Below are positions 19,387-29,218 of a DNA stretch of 64,000 nucleotides, one piece after another (the first letter of the stretch is position 1; the number at the start of each line of letters is the position of its first letter). The position numbers and the translations under genes are program-made. Under the pieces are notes generated by a model. It searched no databases and was not told where the DNA came from. It saw only the letters and a list, made by a program, of their open reading frames with translations. Origin of the DNA: Corynebacterium kutscheri (GTDB lineage Bacteria; Actinomycetota; Actinomycetes; Mycobacteriales; Mycobacteriaceae); assembly GCF_000980835.1 (NCBI RefSeq), contig NZ_CP011312.1:1240001-1304000 (forward strand), written 5' to 3'.

Positions 19387-19869
19387 CTAAAAATCCCCGG
19401 TTAACTCTCCGCTTACCCAGTAGTCAGTGTATTCGAAAAACTCGGGCAACTTTGCAGTACCGCCTAAGCGAAGAAGCCGTACCAAAGGTCGAACCCGCAA
19501 AGCTCTCGTATCTGCTACTGCCTCATTATAAAAACGATGGGCCAGCTGTAGTCGGGCTTCCGCATCAACAATTGGCGCTGGTATGTGTCCTTGCAAACCC
19601 ATAATAGCCGCAGAAACCTCGCGTTCTTTTTCTGCTCGCAATGCGAAGGTGGCATAAGTAAGCTGAACACGTTGCGCTTTCGCACATGCTTCTGTGGTGC
19701 CTTCAATAAGCACCGCTACTAAAGCCGCCCGACGATCTAAAGAAGTCTGTAATTGCTGCAATGCAGAATCAGTGCGAATATGTAACCGATTAAGTCGCTG
19801 AGCCATGGCATATGACCATGCGACAATGGCAGTAATTACGACTGCAAGCACAATAAGTAACACTGTCAT
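19387..19869 (-). CDS. Conserved membrane-anchored protein downstream of pimA
   Basis: A 160-residue protein with one N-terminal membrane helix (3-21) followed by a long helical region. NRLHIRTDSALQQLQTSLDRRAALV resembles (by memory) the N-terminal part of a mycobacterial protein encoded next to pimA in which a Nudix domain follows; no Nudix box is present here. The helical layout is LemA-like. It begins 3 nt after the pimA stop, so the two are co-translated. Function unknown; association with PIM synthesis is inferred from position only. Confidence 0.7.
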   Translation of the reverse strand: MTVLLIVLAVVITAIVAWSYAMAQRLNRLHIRTDSALQQLQTSLDRRAALVAVLIEGTTEACAKAQRVQLTYATFALRAEKEREVSAAIMGLQGHIPAPIVDAEARLQLAHRFYNEAVADTRALRVRPLVRLLRLGGTAKLPEFFEYTDYWVSGELTGDF

Positions 19870-19872
19870 TAT

Positions 19873-20967
19873 CTATGCCACTACCTTTTGCCCATCAAGA
19901 ACCGTCTCATACACACGCACAATTTCACGGGCAACATTATCCCAATCATAAAAATCAGCGCGTGCATCACCAGCCTGCAGCAATTGAGTATGCAGCTGCT
20001 TATCTGCAATAACTTTATTAAGCACTCGTGCTAAATCATGCGAATCATGATTTCTAAATACCACTCCAGCTGGGGTTTCTGAATCAATATCACATACTGA
20101 TTGAAAGGCCTCAATATCGCTAGCTACTACTACACACCTAGCCGCCATTGCTTCAACGAGAACAATGCCAAAACTTTCCCCACCAGTATTAGGCGCAACA
20201 TAAATATCGGCACGGCCTAAAATAGCTGCTTTTTCTTCATCACTAACCCGACCGACAAAATTTACATCATAACCAGGTACTTTCCGTGGAGTTCCACCAC
20301 CAATCACGGTCACTTTTATCTGGTGTTGGACCTCTGGTAACGCAGCTAAAAGAATGTCAAGACCTTTACGAGGTTCGTCGATACGCCCTAAAAATACTAT
20401 CTCTATGGGCAATTTCTTATCATCTGTCACAATAGCGCGACGGAAATTTCTCGTTTCCACCCCATTAGGAATCAAAATAGGATCACCACCAAGCTGTTCC
20501 ACCTGCCAGCGTCGAGCCATTTCAGAAACAGCAATGCCACCGCGAATCTTTTCTAAACTGCCACGAAGAAACGGTAAAACCACTTTTAGTAACTTTGATC
20601 CACTACTTGACGCATGGTAGGTAGCCACCACTGGCCCTTGGGCAACTCGTAACGCAGCCAAAGAAAAACTTGGCGAATTTGGTTCATGAATATGCAAAAC
20701 ATCAAATTCGCCATCGTTAATAAACTGACGCGCAATTTTCAACACTTGTGGTCCGAAACTAAGTCTCGCTATCGACCCGTTATAAGGAATTGGGATACTA
20801 CTACCACCTTTGGTTACAAAGTCGGGTACCTCAGTAGTATCTGAACATGGGCCAAGAACTCCCACTTCATGCCCTAAAGTTTGCAGTTTATAACTTAAAT
20901 CAATGATGTGAGCCTGAACTCCACCTGGCTCATCAAAAGAGTAAGGGCAAATAATACCAATCCTCAT
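19873..20967 (-). CDS. pimA: Phosphatidylinositol alpha-mannosyltransferase PimA
   Basis: A 364-residue GT4 (GT-B fold) enzyme that transfers mannose from GDP-mannose to the 2-position of phosphatidylinositol on the inner membrane face, the first step of PIM, LM and LAM synthesis. Seen: the N-terminal GIICPYSFDEPGGVQAH loop, FLGRIDEPRKGLDILL, and the catalytic E-x7-E motif (GGESFGIVLVEAMAAR). Length equals mycobacterial PimA. The clustered acyltransferase, phosphatidylinositol phosphate synthase and HIT genes upstream support the assignment. Confidence 0.94.
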   Translation of the reverse strand: MRIGIICPYSFDEPGGVQAHIIDLSYKLQTLGHEVGVLGPCSDTTEVPDFVTKGGSSIPIPYNGSIARLSFGPQVLKIARQFINDGEFDVLHIHEPNSPSFSLAALRVAQGPVVATYHASSSGSKLLKVVLPFLRGSLEKIRGGIAVSEMARRWQVEQLGGDPILIPNGVETRNFRRAIVTDDKKLPIEIVFLGRIDEPRKGLDILLAALPEVQHQIKVTVIGGGTPRKVPGYDVNFVGRVSDEEKAAILGRADIYVAPNTGGESFGIVLVEAMAARCVVVASDIEAFQSVCDIDSETPAGVVFRNHDSHDLARVLNKVIADKQLHTQLLQAGDARADFYDWDNVAREIVRVYETVLDGQKVVA

Positions 20968-21112
20968 TATTATCCCCTTATCAGTGAAGAACAGTGCGCT
21001 TATACGTATTGCTAATCATCTATCTTGCTGTGCACGCTACGATACAAATAATCAATTTATTGGTTTACCCGTATGTCGTAGCATCAATGAATATCGACAG
21101 CGAAATAACTTT

Positions 21113-22051
21113 TCACTCCAATGCGGCTTCTGTTTCCAACTGAGTTGGACTTGCTAACCCCTTCTGGTAGCGATCTTGATCAAGGTCGCTTAACCATAGT
21201 GGTTGCAGTACATGCCAATCTTGAGGATGTCGGGCAATGTTTTCTTCCATAATCTTGGCAACTTTTTGCACAGTTGCATTAAGTTCCTCGACTTTAACTT
21301 CAGGACTAATCCCAATGCCCCAGCCGTCTTCTTCAAACCACAGATCTACTACATGCAAACAAGCACCAGTTTCTTGTGCTAAGCGAACCGCACCAGCTGG
21401 CATACGAGTAGTTTCGCCAAAAAACTCAACTTCTACCCCACTACGTTTGAGATCCCTTTCGCCAAGCAGGCATACCACCTCACCGCGTTGTATTACTCTA
21501 CGCAATTCTAGAAACGGCGGTACACCCCCTTTTAAAGGCAATACTTGAAAACCTAAAGATGTTCTGAAATCAACAAAAGCTTGATATACAGCTTCCGGTT
21601 CAAGCCGTTCTGCCACAGTGGTAAAACTGCTGAACTTATGCGCAAAATAATATGCCGCCATATCCCAATTTCCAGAATGGGCGGCAACAAGGACAACTCC
21701 CCTACCTGAATTAAGCGAAGTGCGTAAGTATTCTTCTCCCACTAAACCACGATGGATACGTTCAATAAGTTGCTGATTTCCAACTAAACGCGGTAGCCGA
21801 AATGCTTCGCACCAATAACGCGCATAGGAACGCATAGCATCGCGCACTAATTCACGAGTGACTTTTTCTGGCCCTACTACCCGCATTAAATTTTTACGAA
21901 GTTGTTCTGGCTTCGTACCATTTTTGCTAACAAAATCAGCACCCATTCTGAAAATCCAGATAGCAACTTTTTCCGGCAAAAAACCGACAATTTTCCAGCC
22001 AGTAAGATACCCCACGGTACTAAGCTGACTACGCAATTTTAACCGTGCCAT
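21113..22051 (-). CDS. Phosphatidylinositol mannoside acyltransferase (PatA-type)
   Basis: A 312-residue protein of the lysophospholipid acyltransferase (LpxL/HtrB-like) family. The H-x4-D catalytic motif is in VAAHSGNWDMAAYYF, and VCLLGERDLKRSGVEVEFFG is the second conserved block. In this cluster it would acylate the mannose of PIM1/PIM2, as mycobacterial PatA does. It overlaps the end of the phosphatidylinositol phosphate synthase gene by 13 bp and precedes pimA by 145 bp. Confidence 0.88.
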   Translation of the reverse strand: MARLKLRSQLSTVGYLTGWKIVGFLPEKVAIWIFRMGADFVSKNGTKPEQLRKNLMRVVGPEKVTRELVRDAMRSYARYWCEAFRLPRLVGNQQLIERIHRGLVGEEYLRTSLNSGRGVVLVAAHSGNWDMAAYYFAHKFSSFTTVAERLEPEAVYQAFVDFRTSLGFQVLPLKGGVPPFLELRRVIQRGEVVCLLGERDLKRSGVEVEFFGETTRMPAGAVRLAQETGACLHVVDLWFEEDGWGIGISPEVKVEELNATVQKVAKIMEENIARHPQDWHVLQPLWLSDLDQDRYQKGLASPTQLETEAALE

Positions 22052-22803
22052 GAATCTTTCGCTTTCGGCGCATTATCTTTTGCATTACTTTTGATAAAAG
22101 GACTTTCCGACGTTAACTTCGCTGCATGTGAAGCCTCATCAGAAATGGTTTCAATGTCATCGAAAGTTTTTGCACCTTTTGGAGCAGTAATTATCTCATA
22201 TGCATGCGCATCGTGAGCAGCGATATAAAGCCGCTGTCCAATAGTAATAATGCTGCCTACCGCCAAAATATATAAGGCGATTTCTATCGCATAAGGTACA
22301 CCCAAACCGCTTAACCCAATACCGGCTAAACCAAGAATCAATCGCTCTGGACGTTCAATAAGTCCACCAACGACGCTAATACCACTAGCCTCCCCGCGAG
22401 CTTTCACATAAGAAATTACTTGGGAGCTAATTAAAACAATAAAGGCCGCACAAACAACAGCTGGATGCGCATGATCACGATAAATCAGCCACCAAGTAAT
22501 AGCTGCAAAAAGTGTACCGTCAGTAACACGGTCACAGGTAGCATCTAAGGTGGCACCAAATTTTGTTCCACCACCTCTTAATCGCGCCATGGTTCCATCT
22601 ACCATGTCAAAGGCAGCAAAAAGGCCACTTAATATGGCTGCAGCAAAAAGATGTCCAGCTGGAATCAAAATAACCGCTATAGCGATAGTAAGAAGCGCAC
22701 CAAGTACAGTCACGGCATTAGGGCTAATCCCTAACTTAGTGAATACCTTTGCAACTGGTTCTACGATTACTGCTGCGGGCTTGCGGCCAGAAACACTAAG
22801 CAT
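22039..22803 (-). CDS. pgsA: Phosphatidylinositol phosphate synthase (CDP-alcohol phosphatidyltransferase)
   Basis: A 254-residue membrane enzyme joining CDP-diacylglycerol and inositol phosphate to give phosphatidylinositol phosphate. The CDP-OH-P signature D-x2-D-G-x2-A-R-x8-G-x3-D-x3-D is complete (DMVDGTMAR, then GATLDATCD). About six membrane helices span residues 20-200, with a hydrophilic tail. ATG 22803 is preferred over a TTG at 22809 because AGGAG lies 6 nt upstream. It overlaps the HIT gene's stop. Actinobacterial members of this cluster are usually named pgsA although they are not phosphatidylglycerophosphate synthases. Confidence 0.92.
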   Translation of the reverse strand: MLSVSGRKPAAVIVEPVAKVFTKLGISPNAVTVLGALLTIAIAVILIPAGHLFAAAILSGLFAAFDMVDGTMARLRGGGTKFGATLDATCDRVTDGTLFAAITWWLIYRDHAHPAVVCAAFIVLISSQVISYVKARGEASGISVVGGLIERPERLILGLAGIGLSGLGVPYAIEIALYILAVGSIITIGQRLYIAAHDAHAYEIITAPKGAKTFDDIETISDEASHAAKLTSESPFIKSNAKDNAPKAKDSWHG

Positions 22804-23368
22804 GAGCAACTCCTGGTGCGCCTTCTAGATCTATCCATCCCTGAGCTAGTAAAGAACGAGTATCGCGAAGCAGCTGTGGCAATACCTTTGTTCCGGAAAT
22901 AATGGTCATAAAGCTAGCATCCCCATTCCAACGGGGCACAATATGCATATGCAGATGCTCACCAACTGAGCCACCAGATGATCGACCCAAGTTGAAACCG
23001 GCATTTATTGCATCAGGTTGTGAGACTTTCTTCAACACCTTAATAGCGGTTTGAGCAAAGAGCATCAACTCTGTCGATTCCGTTAGAGTCAAATTTTCTA
23101 ATTCCGCAACCTGACGATAAGGCACAACCATCATATGCCCTGAGTTATAGGGATAAAGATTAAGCACCGCATATACATGTTGTCCGCGAGCAACAATTAA
23201 TCCATCTTCATCACTAAGGCTAGGAATAGTGATAAAAGGGTTAGCTCGAACACCTTTTTCGCCCGTGGTAGAAGGCGATTCATTGCGTATATAGTTCATC
23301 CGGTACGGTGCCCAAAGTCGTTCTAAACGATCTTCAACCCCAGCACCTTGATCTACATAGTCACGCAT
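22796..23368 (-). CDS. HIT-family nucleotide hydrolase/transferase
   Basis: A 190-residue histidine-triad protein. The motif HLHMHIVPRW (HxHxH) near residue 138 carries the catalytic His, and LNLYPYNSGHMMVVPYR is the first conserved block. Family members include AP4A hydrolases and phosphorylases. Its placement between thrS and pgsA is common in actinobacteria. It starts 38 nt after the thrS stop. Confidence 0.9.
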   Translation of the reverse strand: MRDYVDQGAGVEDRLERLWAPYRMNYIRNESPSTTGEKGVRANPFITIPSLSDEDGLIVARGQHVYAVLNLYPYNSGHMMVVPYRQVAELENLTLTESTELMLFAQTAIKVLKKVSQPDAINAGFNLGRSSGGSVGEHLHMHIVPRWNGDASFMTIISGTKVLPQLLRDTRSLLAQGWIDLEGAPGVAHA

Positions 23369-23406
23369 TTTTCTCTTTCCCCACGATCACATTACCTATT
23401 AAGCGC

Positions 23407-25464
23407 TTATCGACGAGTACTTATACTAGCTTCAGTTGGCTGCTCGTTTGTTCTAGAACGAATCCATGCGTCGATAAGCTCAATAGCTTCCGCAACTGGT
23501 ACACCGTTGATCTGCGTACCATCAAGGAAACGGAAGCTCACAGCATTTGCCTCCACATCGCGTGCACCAGCTAGCAGCATAAACGGAACCTTGCCGGTAG
23601 TATGATTGCGGATTTTCTTCTGCATACGATCATCGGAAGTATCTACGTCTGCCCGAATACCACGTTCGCGCAGTGCAGCTACTACTGTTTCAAGATGATC
23701 AACAAAAGTATCTGCTACTGGAATACCTACCACTTGATGCGGTGCCAACCATGCTGGGAATGCGCCAGCATAATGCTCAAGCAACACACCAAAGAAGCGC
23801 TCAATGGAGCCAAAAAGTGCTCGGTGAATCATCACTGGACGCTTCTTAGTTCCATCGGAAGCAGTATATTCCAGATTAAAACGCTCAGGTAGATTAAAGT
23901 CCAGCTGTACCGTAGACATTTGCCACGTACGGCCAATGGCATCACGCGCTTGAACCGAGATTTTTGGCCCATAGAATGCTGCACCGGCAGGATCTGGAAC
24001 CAACTCAAGTCCAGAACGAGTAGCAACCCGCTCCAATGTTTCAGTTGCCCGCTGCCAAATCTCATCCGATCCAACATATTTCTTAGGATCTTTGGTAGAA
24101 AGCTCTAGATAAAAATCATCTAAGCCATAATCACGCAGCAAAGAAATAATGAACTCTAAAACCTTAGTAAGCTCATCTTCCATCTGTTCTTCGGTGCAGT
24201 AAATATGGGCATCGTCCTGGGTAAAACCACGAGCACGAGTAAGACCATGAATCACGCCAGATTTTTCATAACGATATACTGTACCGAACTCAAAGAGACG
24301 TAAAGGCAATTCTCGGTATGAACGACCGCGAGAAGCAAAAATCAGGTTATGCATCGGGCAGTTCATCGGCTTGACATAATAATCCTGAGCCGGTTTGGTA
24401 ACGTTGCCCTCTTCGTCATAATCACCGTCGAGCTGCATAGCCGGGAACATCCCCTCGGCATACCAGTCAAGGTGACCTGATTTCTTAAACAAATCTCCCT
24501 TAGTCAAGTGTGGAGTGTTTACAAAACAGTATCCATCTGCAATATGACGACGACGAGAATGCTCTTCCATCTCCATGCGCACAGTAGCACCATTGGGGTG
24601 GAACACTGGGAAACCAGACCCAATCTCATCCGGGAAGCTAAATAGATCTAGCTCAGCACCCAGCCGGCGATGATCACGTTTTTCAGCTTCGGCCATCATG
24701 AGTTGATATGTTTCAAGTGCCTCCTTGGACTCCCAGGCAGTACCGTAAATACGCTGAAGATCAGCATTGGACTGATCACCACGCCAATATGCAGCCGAGG
24801 AACGAGTCAAGGCAAAGGCCGGAATATACTTAGTGGTTGGTACATGTGGACCACGACAGAGGTCGTACCACTCTACTTCACCAGTGCGTGGGTTAAGGTT
24901 GTAATATCCGGTTAATTCACCCGCGCCAACCTCAGTAGCCTCATCGGAATGAGGGTCAACAGATCCTTTATCCTGGATTAGCTCAAGTTTATAAGGTTCG
25001 TTTTTTAACGCCTCGGCGGCTTCTTCCTGGTCAGCATAAACACGACGCTCAAATTTTTGCCCTTGTTTAATGATCTTCTTCATCGTTTTTTCGATGCGCT
25101 GTAGATCTTCTGGGGTAAAAGGCTCAGCGACATCAAAATCGTAATAAAAACCATTCTCAATAGCTGGGCCAATGCCTAATTTGGTGCCAGGAAATTCTTT
25201 TTGCACTGCCTGCGCCAAAACGTGCGTACACGAGTGTCGAATAACGGCACGACCTTCTTCAGTATTGGCGGCCACAGGCAAAAATTCTTGTTCCGTATCT
25301 GGAATAAACGAGAGATCTTTAAGTACTCCCTCGGAATCCTTAACGCATACAATAGCGTCAGCGCCCTTATTCGGCAGTTCTAATTCGCGCATTACTTGTC
25401 CAACCGGTGCACCAGCTGGGACGGTAAATGCTGCGTATGAACGTGCATCTTCATTATTGGCCAT
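23407..25464 (-). CDS. thrS: Threonyl-tRNA synthetase
   Basis: A 685-residue class II synthetase with an N-terminal TGS domain (residues 10-70), an editing domain with HSCTHVLAQ, and a catalytic core containing [25 protein letters not shown] (motif 2 region) and [11 protein letters not shown]; an anticodon-binding domain closes the protein. The start [10 protein letters not shown] at 25464 is chosen over an ATG 14 codons upstream because AAAGGAG lies 11 nt before it. First gene of a probable thrS-HIT-pgsA-acyltransferase-pimA operon, linking translation with PIM lipid synthesis as in other corynebacteria. Confidence 0.96.
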   Translation of the reverse strand: MANNEDARSYAAFTVPAGAPVGQVMRELELPNKGADAIVCVKDSEGVLKDLSFIPDTEQEFLPVAANTEEGRAVIRHSCTHVLAQAVQKEFPGTKLGIGPAIENGFYYDFDVAEPFTPEDLQRIEKTMKKIIKQGQKFERRVYADQEEAAEALKNEPYKLELIQDKGSVDPHSDEATEVGAGELTGYYNLNPRTGEVEWYDLCRGPHVPTTKYIPAFALTRSSAAYWRGDQSNADLQRIYGTAWESKEALETYQLMMAEAEKRDHRRLGAELDLFSFPDEIGSGFPVFHPNGATVRMEMEEHSRRRHIADGYCFVNTPHLTKGDLFKKSGHLDWYAEGMFPAMQLDGDYDEEGNVTKPAQDYYVKPMNCPMHNLIFASRGRSYRELPLRLFEFGTVYRYEKSGVIHGLTRARGFTQDDAHIYCTEEQMEDELTKVLEFIISLLRDYGLDDFYLELSTKDPKKYVGSDEIWQRATETLERVATRSGLELVPDPAGAAFYGPKISVQARDAIGRTWQMSTVQLDFNLPERFNLEYTASDGTKKRPVMIHRALFGSIERFFGVLLEHYAGAFPAWLAPHQVVGIPVADTFVDHLETVVAALRERGIRADVDTSDDRMQKKIRNHTTGKVPFMLLAGARDVEANAVSFRFLDGTQINGVPVAEAIELIDAWIRSRTNEQPTEASISTRR

Positions 25465-25636
25465 GTACGTGTGCGCTCCTTTACTGCGCTCATGTATACC
25501 CGTCATACCTGGACGGAAATACAGTTTCCAACACTGACTGTGCGCTCAGCACAGACATACATCGCCAATCCTACAATGTCAGAACAATAATCAAAGCATC
25601 GAATAAAGCTTTTCGACGCTTATTTTCTTATAGCTG

Positions 25637-26896
25637 CTAGGATTCTAGAATTTCTTGCGCCCAATAGTGGTTTTCATCTACACCTGGCGGGATCACAAAT
25701 ACTGCCGAACCAATATGAGTAATCCACTCGTTAAGCCGGTCGCTAGCGGAAAGTCGTTGCTGTATAGGTAAAAATTGCAGCAGTGGATTTTTTTGATAAG
25801 CGCCAAAAACTAGTCCCGCATTACTGAGCTGATCTGAGCCTGCTATAGGTGCTTCATTATAGTTATAAGCGCGACGCAAAATACGTTGTTCAGGCGCATC
25901 CGAAGGAGGCGCCGCTAAAGCCATATGGGAACGGGCATCAATAACTGGCAATCCAAAAGAATCACGGGCTTCAAAATCAGCCTCGTCAAATTCATCGGTA
26001 CCACTTAGTGGTGCACCACTATCTAGTGTGCGCCCAATAACTACTTCACGAGAAGTTCGATCAAGCATCTCCCATTTGTCAAGATTCATAGCAATTCGCC
26101 GCACAACTAAACTTGTTCCACCAACCAACCAAGGCAGCTCGGCATCCTCAGAACTAATCCAGACTTGCTTGTAAAAATCTTCGTCTGTACGTGGATTAAT
26201 TGTTCCGTCTTTTTGCCCAAAAAGATTACGTGGGGTTGCTCCTTTTTCTAATACCCCTTGAGCATTAAGGAATCCCGTTTGAAACCATCTGGTTGTCACA
26301 ATGGAAGAGCCAGCACGAGTCATATGTCGCACTGCCCAGGCAGTTGTAACTGGATCATTAGAAGCTATTTGAAGGACAAGATCTGCCTGACCATAAGCAT
26401 CGTCTAACTGATCATTTTCAAAAACTGGCATATCTTTAAGCCACGAAGGACGCATATGCGCTATTTCAGCGAAGTCAAAAAACCGCTCGCCTAAACCAAC
26501 CGTAATAGTCAATTTTGCCGGATGAGTAGTCATCTCCGGCTCTAAACTGCCTAAGGGATTAAGACCTTGACAAAGCCGCCGAGCATCTTCGGTCCAAAGA
26601 CGCATTAAGCGCTGAGCTGATTTACGGTCACTGCCGGCTCGGAAATTAAAGGCCACCATTGTTTGACTAGCCTGATTACCAGTTGCAATACCTGCTTGAT
26701 GTAGACCGTGAAATTCAACCGTAGAGTCGCCGACAAGAGTATCTGCAGCAACATCGTGGGTTAATGATTGCGTAACTGACGCTTCCTGCCCGTGGCTACA
26801 TGCCGATAAACCAGTAGCACCGGCGATGCCTGCCGTGCCTAGCAAAAATCCTCGTCGGGAAATAGATTGCTGAGATTGTGTATCAAAACCAGACAC
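25637..26896 (-). CDS. Tat-exported DyP-type haem peroxidase (EfeB-like)
   Basis: A 419-residue dye-decolourising peroxidase. A Tat signal with twin arginines R14-R15 (SRRGFLLG) and a hydrophobic stretch ends near a Cys (ACSHG), so it may also be a lipoprotein. The DyP signature GxxDG is present (FGQKDGTINP), followed by TSLVVRRIAMNLDKWE. Such proteins are exported folded with haem. EfeB partners EfeU and EfeO are absent here; it is instead linked to two copper proteins upstream (19 nt gap), suggesting an oxidative or metal-stress role outside the membrane. Confidence 0.9.
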   Translation of the reverse strand: MSGFDTQSQQSISRRGFLLGTAGIAGATGLSACSHGQEASVTQSLTHDVAADTLVGDSTVEFHGLHQAGIATGNQASQTMVAFNFRAGSDRKSAQRLMRLWTEDARRLCQGLNPLGSLEPEMTTHPAKLTITVGLGERFFDFAEIAHMRPSWLKDMPVFENDQLDDAYGQADLVLQIASNDPVTTAWAVRHMTRAGSSIVTTRWFQTGFLNAQGVLEKGATPRNLFGQKDGTINPRTDEDFYKQVWISSEDAELPWLVGGTSLVVRRIAMNLDKWEMLDRTSREVVIGRTLDSGAPLSGTDEFDEADFEARDSFGLPVIDARSHMALAAPPSDAPEQRILRRAYNYNEAPIAGSDQLSNAGLVFGAYQKNPLLQFLPIQQRLSASDRLNEWITHIGSAVFVIPPGVDENHYWAQEILES

Positions 26897-26915
26897 GGCA
26901 GCTTATTACTTTCTC

Positions 26916-27515
26916 TTAGTGATTGTGCTCAGTAGCGGTTGTCTCACCATGCATATGCTGCATGTGCTCATGACCTTCAGAACCATAGTCCTCATCACCA
27001 GCACCAACGGTACGCACTGGTACATCAGCAATATCGACCATAGATCCATCGGAAAGCTTTAAAGTAACGTCTACACTTTCACCAGCTTTCACTGGCGTCG
27101 CCACGCCCATAGCCATCATGTGCTCATGACCTGGTTGCAAAACAAGCATGCCGTGAGCAGGAACGGTATAACCGCCTTCTTTCATGCGCATTTTACCATC
27201 AACTACTTCGTGCAGTTCAAAGGTTTTAGCGTCCATGGTAGTACTAAAGCTAACAATATTAATTTCTTTATCGGTGTTGTTATGCAAAACACCAAAAATA
27301 GCGGTCATTTCTGAGTCATCTTCCATGGCACGAACATAACCGTCTTCAAGGGTTACGCTCTGACTAGCCGCGTGCATTGAACTCGTCATCATCGAGCTCG
27401 ATGCATCAGCACTAGTTGCTTTAGTGGAGTCCTGCTCAGAGTTAGAGCAAGCAGTAAGTCCTAGGGCTGCAGTAGCAACTAAAGCTATTGCACTACGACG
27501 AATAACAATACTCAT
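26916..27515 (-). CDS. PCu(A)C-type periplasmic copper chaperone lipoprotein
   Basis: A 199-residue lipoprotein (lipobox Cys23 in GLTACSNS). The PCu(A)C copper-binding pattern is visible: FELHEVVDGKMRM, then PGHEHMMAMG. The C-terminus adds a His/Met/Glu-rich tail (HEHMQHMHGE, ending EHNH) that could bind extra metal. Homologues deliver Cu(I) to cytochrome oxidase. It begins 3 nt after the CopC-domain gene, so the two are translated together. Confidence 0.9.
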   Translation of the reverse strand: MSIVIRRSAIALVATAALGLTACSNSEQDSTKATSADASSSMMTSSMHAASQSVTLEDGYVRAMEDDSEMTAIFGVLHNNTDKEINIVSFSTTMDAKTFELHEVVDGKMRMKEGGYTVPAHGMLVLQPGHEHMMAMGVATPVKAGESVDVTLKLSDGSMVDIADVPVRTVGAGDEDYGSEGHEHMQHMHGETTATEHNH

Positions 27516-27518
27516 ATT

Positions 27519-28106
27519 TTAATTATCCTTTTCAGTCTCTTTTGTCTTACGATTTCTAGCAATAGTCGATGCAATCACTGCAGACATAACCAATACCGCA
27601 CCACCAACAATAAACCAGCGCAACGCAGTTATATCAGAATTCTCAGCAAGCTCAGACATCCCTGAATTACTAGTAGTTTCTGTATCAGATGCACGTTCAG
27701 CAACTACTGACGTAGGAGAAGCCGAAGTAGTCTGCCCACCGCTTAAAGTGAATGTAGTTTTTCCGCGAGTAGCATGTCCATCAGAAGAGGTAATCTGAAA
27801 ACCTACCGTATATTCACCTGCTTGGGCTTTGACCTCATCAGGAACATCCAATGTTAGCGTGTTTGCCACAAGCGTAGGTTCACCCGTGAAAAGAACATTC
27901 TGGTCTTGATCACTAACTGCAATAGTATTAAATCCCTCTTTAGGAATACCCGAAAACTCTAGGACAATTTGAGTCGGAAATTCACTGATAACAGACCCAT
28001 CCTGTGGGGTTGATCCGATTACGGCATCATGCGCCGATACAGTAGGAGCATGCATCAGCATTGCTGCTGTGGCCACGGTGATCGCAGCAGCATTACGAAA
28101 CTTCAT
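27519..28106 (-). CDS. CopC-domain copper resistance protein with C-terminal anchor
   Basis: A 195-residue exported protein: signal peptide (1-26, ending VSA), CopC domain (27-120) starting at His27 with HDAVIGSTPQDGSV, which is the usual N-terminal copper ligand, and a closing SSDGHATRGKTTF segment with another conserved His. A Ser/Thr-rich linker and one C-terminal membrane helix (about 163-185) follow. No CopD domain is fused or adjacent. Start 28106 is chosen because AAAGGA lies 5 nt upstream. First gene of the CopC - PCu(A)C - DyP set. Confidence 0.9.
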   Translation of the reverse strand: MKFRNAAAITVATAAMLMHAPTVSAHDAVIGSTPQDGSVISEFPTQIVLEFSGIPKEGFNTIAVSDQDQNVLFTGEPTLVANTLTLDVPDEVKAQAGEYTVGFQITSSDGHATRGKTTFTLSGGQTTSASPTSVVAERASDTETTSNSGMSELAENSDITALRWFIVGGAVLVMSAVIASTIARNRKTKETEKDN

Positions 28107-28697
28107 ATGTTCCTTTCTGAAGGTGCTTTTTTCGTCCACCAGGATTACATGTTGATCAAATAAAAAGCGCTTACTCGACCACGTTAACAGTCGGTATGTA
28201 TGAACAAAAAGTTCCCGACATGCTGAAAATAATTCTTATTTAAAAAGAAGATATATTTCCAACAAGCAATAACCACTATCTCCCATGACCTGTTTTCCTG
28301 CTCACGGCTAAAAAGATATTATTCTTTCTCGCCCATCCAAGCATGATAGTTAGCGATTCTTGATATAAGACGCATACGATTTCTACCTGCACAGCTAATC
28401 TACTAGGAACTACATTTCATACCCCTATAAAGATCAACTGGCAACAATGTTTAAAGACGTGTATGCCTAATAATTCTTTTATAACCGCTAGCAGTTCAAT
28501 TTTTCAGTCACATATATTTCATTAAAATCAAGTGATTACTTTAAAAAGTAAAACTATTTCTATACCAAGAATAATCCAAGGTACTACCAACTAATCTCAC
28601 GGTAAGAAAATAGTAAACAAAAAAGTGTGTCTATCTGAAAACACGTCAGATAGACACACTTTTTACTACTTAGCTCAAATATATTGAGACCAAACCT
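28107..28697. other. Intergenic region between the copper cassette and the tRNA cluster
   Basis: About 590 bp, very AT-rich. It must hold the promoter of the CopC-domain gene. The only clear element is the tRNA-cluster terminator at 28619-28663; no coding frame was supported. Confidence 0.5.
28615..28663 (-). terminator. Terminator of the tRNA cluster
   Basis: Perfect 18-bp stem, 28621-28638 with 28646-28663 (core GTGTGTCTATCTGA), exiting into TTTTTTGTTT on the minus strand about 35 nt past the last tRNA. Confidence 0.88.
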
Positions 28698-28773
28698 TGG
28701 AGCGGATGACGAGACTCGAACTCGCGACCCTCACCTTGGCAAGGTGATGCGCTACCAACTGCGCTACATCCGC
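28698..28773 (-). tRNA. tRNA-Gly (GCC), copy 1
   Basis: 76-nt cloverleaf with acceptor GCGGATG/CATCCGC, anticodon GCC in CTTGCCAAG, T-loop GTTCGAGTC, and an encoded 3' CCA. Confidence 0.97.
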
Positions 28774-28827
28774 ATACGACAACCACAAAACGTGATTCTC
28801 TAAGGTCAACTATCACTAGCAACCCTG

Positions 28828-28899
28828 TGCGCGATACTGGGATTGAACCAGTGACCTCTTCCGTGTCAGGGAAGCGCTCTCCCGCTGAGCTAAACGCGC
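28828..28899 (-). tRNA. tRNA-Val (GAC), copy 1
   Basis: 72-nt cloverleaf with anticodon GAC in CCTGACACGG and T-stem ACTGG/CCAGT. CCA is not encoded. The sixth acceptor pair is a T-T mismatch in both copies. Confidence 0.95.
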
Positions 28900-28909
28900 A
28901 AACACTATG

Positions 28910-28980
28910 AGGTGGAAACGGGAATCGAACCCGTGTGCACGGTTTTGCAGACCGTTGCCTCACCACTCGGCCATTCCACC
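28910..28980 (-). tRNA. tRNA-Cys (GCA)
   Basis: 71-nt cloverleaf with acceptor GGTGGAA/TTCCACC and anticodon GCA in TCTGCAAAA. CCA is not encoded. It separates the two copies of the Gly-Val unit. Confidence 0.96.
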
Positions 28981-29016
28981 GTGGCGCATGAGCGCCGGTA
29001 AGTATGTAAACATACT

Positions 29017-29092
29017 TGGAGCGGATGACGAGACTCGAACTCGCGACCCTCACCTTGGCAAGGTGATGCGCTACCAACTGCGCTACATCCGC
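29017..29092 (-). tRNA. tRNA-Gly (GCC), copy 2
   Basis: Identical to copy 1, including the encoded CCA. Part of the 207-bp duplicated unit. Confidence 0.97.
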
Positions 29093-29146
29093 ATACGACA
29101 ACCACAAAACGTGATTCTCTAAGGTCAACTATCACTAGCAACCCTG

Positions 29147-29218
29147 TGCGCGATACTGGGATTGAACCAGTGACCTCTTCCGTGTCAGGGAAGCGCTCTC
29201 CCGCTGAGCTAAACGCGC
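29147..29218 (-). tRNA. tRNA-Val (GAC), copy 2
   Basis: Identical to copy 1. Part of the 207-bp duplicated unit. Confidence 0.95.

Larger units (their letters stand above)
28696..28902. repeat. 207-bp direct repeat, copy A (tRNA-Gly/tRNA-Val unit)
   Basis: Identical by eye to 29015-29221, including the 54-bp spacer between the two tRNAs, offset 319 bp. Confidence 0.93.

Noticed and set aside
25507..25636. T-box riboswitch upstream of thrS
   Set aside because: No T-box core or specifier loop was recognisable in the short upstream region.
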